Shown here in pieces: positions 62,877 through 64,000 of a DNA stretch of 64,000 bases (its first letter is position 1; each line of letters starts with the position of its first letter). The stretch is from Paraburkholderia edwinii (GTDB taxonomy: Bacteria; Pseudomonadota; Gammaproteobacteria; Burkholderiales; Burkholderiaceae). The notes beneath the pieces are model-generated. The model was given only the letters and a program-made list of their open reading frames with translations, searched no databases and was not told the origin of the DNA. The stretch is from the NCBI RefSeq assembly GCF_019428685.1, contig NZ_CP080096.1, forward strand, positions 558,001 through 622,000, written 5' to 3'. The position numbers and the translations under genes are program-made.

Positions 62877-63183
62877 CGCCGGCTCCGTTCGATCGGATGC
62901 TTGATGAATGCCGCTATGAAAAACCAAAAGCAGACTTGCGTTACAGATGATAGAGGCTGCTGTTTTGCTTTAGCGTGACAAATGTTGCTGACAAAATGCT
63001 ACGGAACAATTCGCAAAAAAATGACACCTTAGGCCGTTATGATGTCGCGACAAACAGGCTATACGCAGGGCTGTATGCAAGAACTCAAGCGCAACTGAAA
63101 GCGCCTGTTTGCCGACCTTCATTCCGGATAACTAGCGATCCCCGCTTCGCTTTCGAGGACCTGTTCTTTTTCGTCAGCGCGTC
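62877..63183. promoter_or_regulatory. Divergent region upstream of gspK with the locus motif
   Basis: 307 bp. On the minus strand 63005-62988 reads TCCGTAGCATTTTGTCAG, one mismatch from 46361-46378, about 112 nt before the gspK start: the same spacing as at the TPR operon and the exoprotein gene. A second TGTCAC lies 13 bp further on. The right half, AT-rich at 63005-63030, probably serves the rightward gene. Confidence 0.6.
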
Positions 63184-63939
63184 ATGACCGTGGACAATGA
63201 GCTTCATCCGCTCGATGAACGCTATATCGAAGCGTATGGCCTTCGCGAAGGCGGTGCTATCGACGACGCAGACGGCGGCACGTTGCGCTGTCCGCTTTGC
63301 GCGGGTGTGTTGGTGCCGACACATCATCAGCGGCGCGGACATCGCTATTACAAGCATCGCAGCGAAGAAGACACCGCGCGCTGTCCGTTGACCACCACGA
63401 ACTATCAACTCGAGCGCTTCCAGATCGGTACGCATGTGCCCGATCCGCATGCGGCGCGCGCGCATCGGGCGCAGTTTCTGTTCAACTGGAAGCGGCATTT
63501 CCGCATCGCAAGGCATACGGCGCCGGCGCTGACGCTTGAACGCTTTACCGCGCTCGTCAAATACGCGGATGTGATGAACCTGTGGGCCTATCCGCTGCTG
63601 GATCAGCGCGATCTGCCTTATGTGCTGCTCGTGCTTGCGGGGTTTATGGCCGAGCATCGGAAGGGCGACGTGACGACGTGGACGCGCTTCTGGTTCGATG
63701 GGCGTATCCGGTCGGCAAACGATTTATGGCGCAGCGGTGCGCCTGAGGCGCGTTTGTATCGCGTGATCTATCGCGATGCGGTGCGCACGCCGTTTCCGAC
63801 CAGCTCGGAAATTATCCGGTGGGAAAGAATCGAGCGTGTCGAGCGTATTGCGGACATCACTTCGCGCGGCGTAGGGCGTGCCGAGATGCGCACGTTCGAA
63901 CAGTTTCTGGAAAACGATAAGGCCGTTCAGGAAGAGTGA
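63184..63939 (+). CDS. Hypothetical protein with an N-terminal CoiA-like zinc motif
   Basis: 251 residues. Near residue 35 there is a putative zinc site, CPLCAGVLVPTHHQRRGHRYYKHRSEEDTARCP (split here as CPLC, HRYYKHR and RCP), resembling the zinc-binding N-terminus of CoiA-like nuclease-family proteins. The rest (ALVKYADVMNLWAYPLL, LPYVLLVLAGFMAEHRKGDV, WTRFWFDGRIRSANDLW) has no recognised catalytic motif. It is probably cytosolic and nucleic-acid related. ATG 63184 lacks a strong SD. Confidence 0.6.
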   Translation: MTVDNELHPLDERYIEAYGLREGGAIDDADGGTLRCPLCAGVLVPTHHQRRGHRYYKHRSEEDTARCPLTTTNYQLERFQIGTHVPDPHAARAHRAQFLFNWKRHFRIARHTAPALTLERFTALVKYADVMNLWAYPLLDQRDLPYVLLVLAGFMAEHRKGDVTTWTRFWFDGRIRSANDLWRSGAPEARLYRVIYRDAVRTPFPTSSEIIRWERIERVERIADITSRGVGRAEMRTFEQFLENDKAVQEE

Positions 63940-63953
63940 AGCAAGCGTGCAGC

Positions 63954-64000
63954 ATGAGTGAAAAGGCGGGCGCTATTCGCTTAAAGCTTGTGGCTTCAAT
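63954..64000 (+). CDS. Possible start of another gene (partial)
   Basis: An ATG 15 bp after the previous stop opens MSEKAGAIRLKLVAS and runs off the window edge. No strong SD. Too short to assign. Confidence 0.3.
   Translation, partial: MSEKAGAIRLKLVAS

Noticed and set aside
62970..62995. A tandem Pho box upstream of gspK (TGTCAG...TGTCAC, minus strand)
   Set aside because: Repeat spacing is 13 bp rather than 11, so I did not call it a Pho box and recorded only the shared TCCGTARCATTTTGTCAG element.

Overview
The window looks like a chromosomal segment of a high-GC betaproteobacterium of the Burkholderiales (Paraburkholderia/Caballeronia/Trinickia-like). The evidence is the GC-rich codon use, the gspDEF-(reverse gspC)-gspG gene order, an acdS/acdR pair, a fumC-malic enzyme pair and a trifunctional kinase of a type common in that group. 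No rRNA, tRNA, CRISPR array or intact insertion sequence was seen.

Region 1 (1-23.4 kb) is metabolic and surface-related. It holds a PdxI/YdbC-like aldo-keto reductase, a 1841-aa Ser/Thr kinase-like/AAA/GAF/PAS/histidine kinase, and a classical autotransporter whose strong ribosome binding site lies in another frame. Next come fumarase C with malic enzyme, ACC deaminase with its divergent Lrp-type regulator, a secreted phytase-like protein, an OsmC protein, a cupin, a BBE-type FAD oxidase, an isopenicillin-N-synthase-like dioxygenase and a TIGR03118 lipoprotein.

Region 2 (23.5-62.9 kb) is the remarkable part: a type II secretion system in three pieces, interleaved with its probable cargo and regulators. 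In order: gspI-gspJ; three tandem paralogous TPR-glycosyltransferase-like genes; a 4210-aa filamentous-haemagglutinin-like exoprotein; a DING/PstS-like phosphate-binding exoprotein (reverse strand); gspD-E-F, gspC (reverse), gspG-H-L-M; a VreA-like STN/TonB-C protein, an ECF sigma factor and a FecR-type anti-sigma factor; an unknown gene; a degenerate IS4-type transposase fused to a Phd/YefM antitoxin domain; and gspK (reverse). The gene content parallels the Pseudomonas aeruginosa phosphate-starvation locus (vreAIR, hxc T2SS, pdtA, with the DING protein as an Hxc substrate). No TpsB partner, ExbBD, GspN or prepilin peptidase gene lies in the window.

Short sequence motifs recur in the non-coding regions of region 2. 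A 15-mer, ATGGTCCGTAACATT, and its shorter variants lie near the first TPR gene, the giant exoprotein gene, the DING/gspD intergenic region and gspK. A TGTCACATT-type element lies near the first TPR gene, gspC/gspG and vreA. I infer a shared regulon, probably using the local ECF sigma factor and possibly PhoB. A CoiA-like zinc-motif protein and the start of another possible gene end the window.
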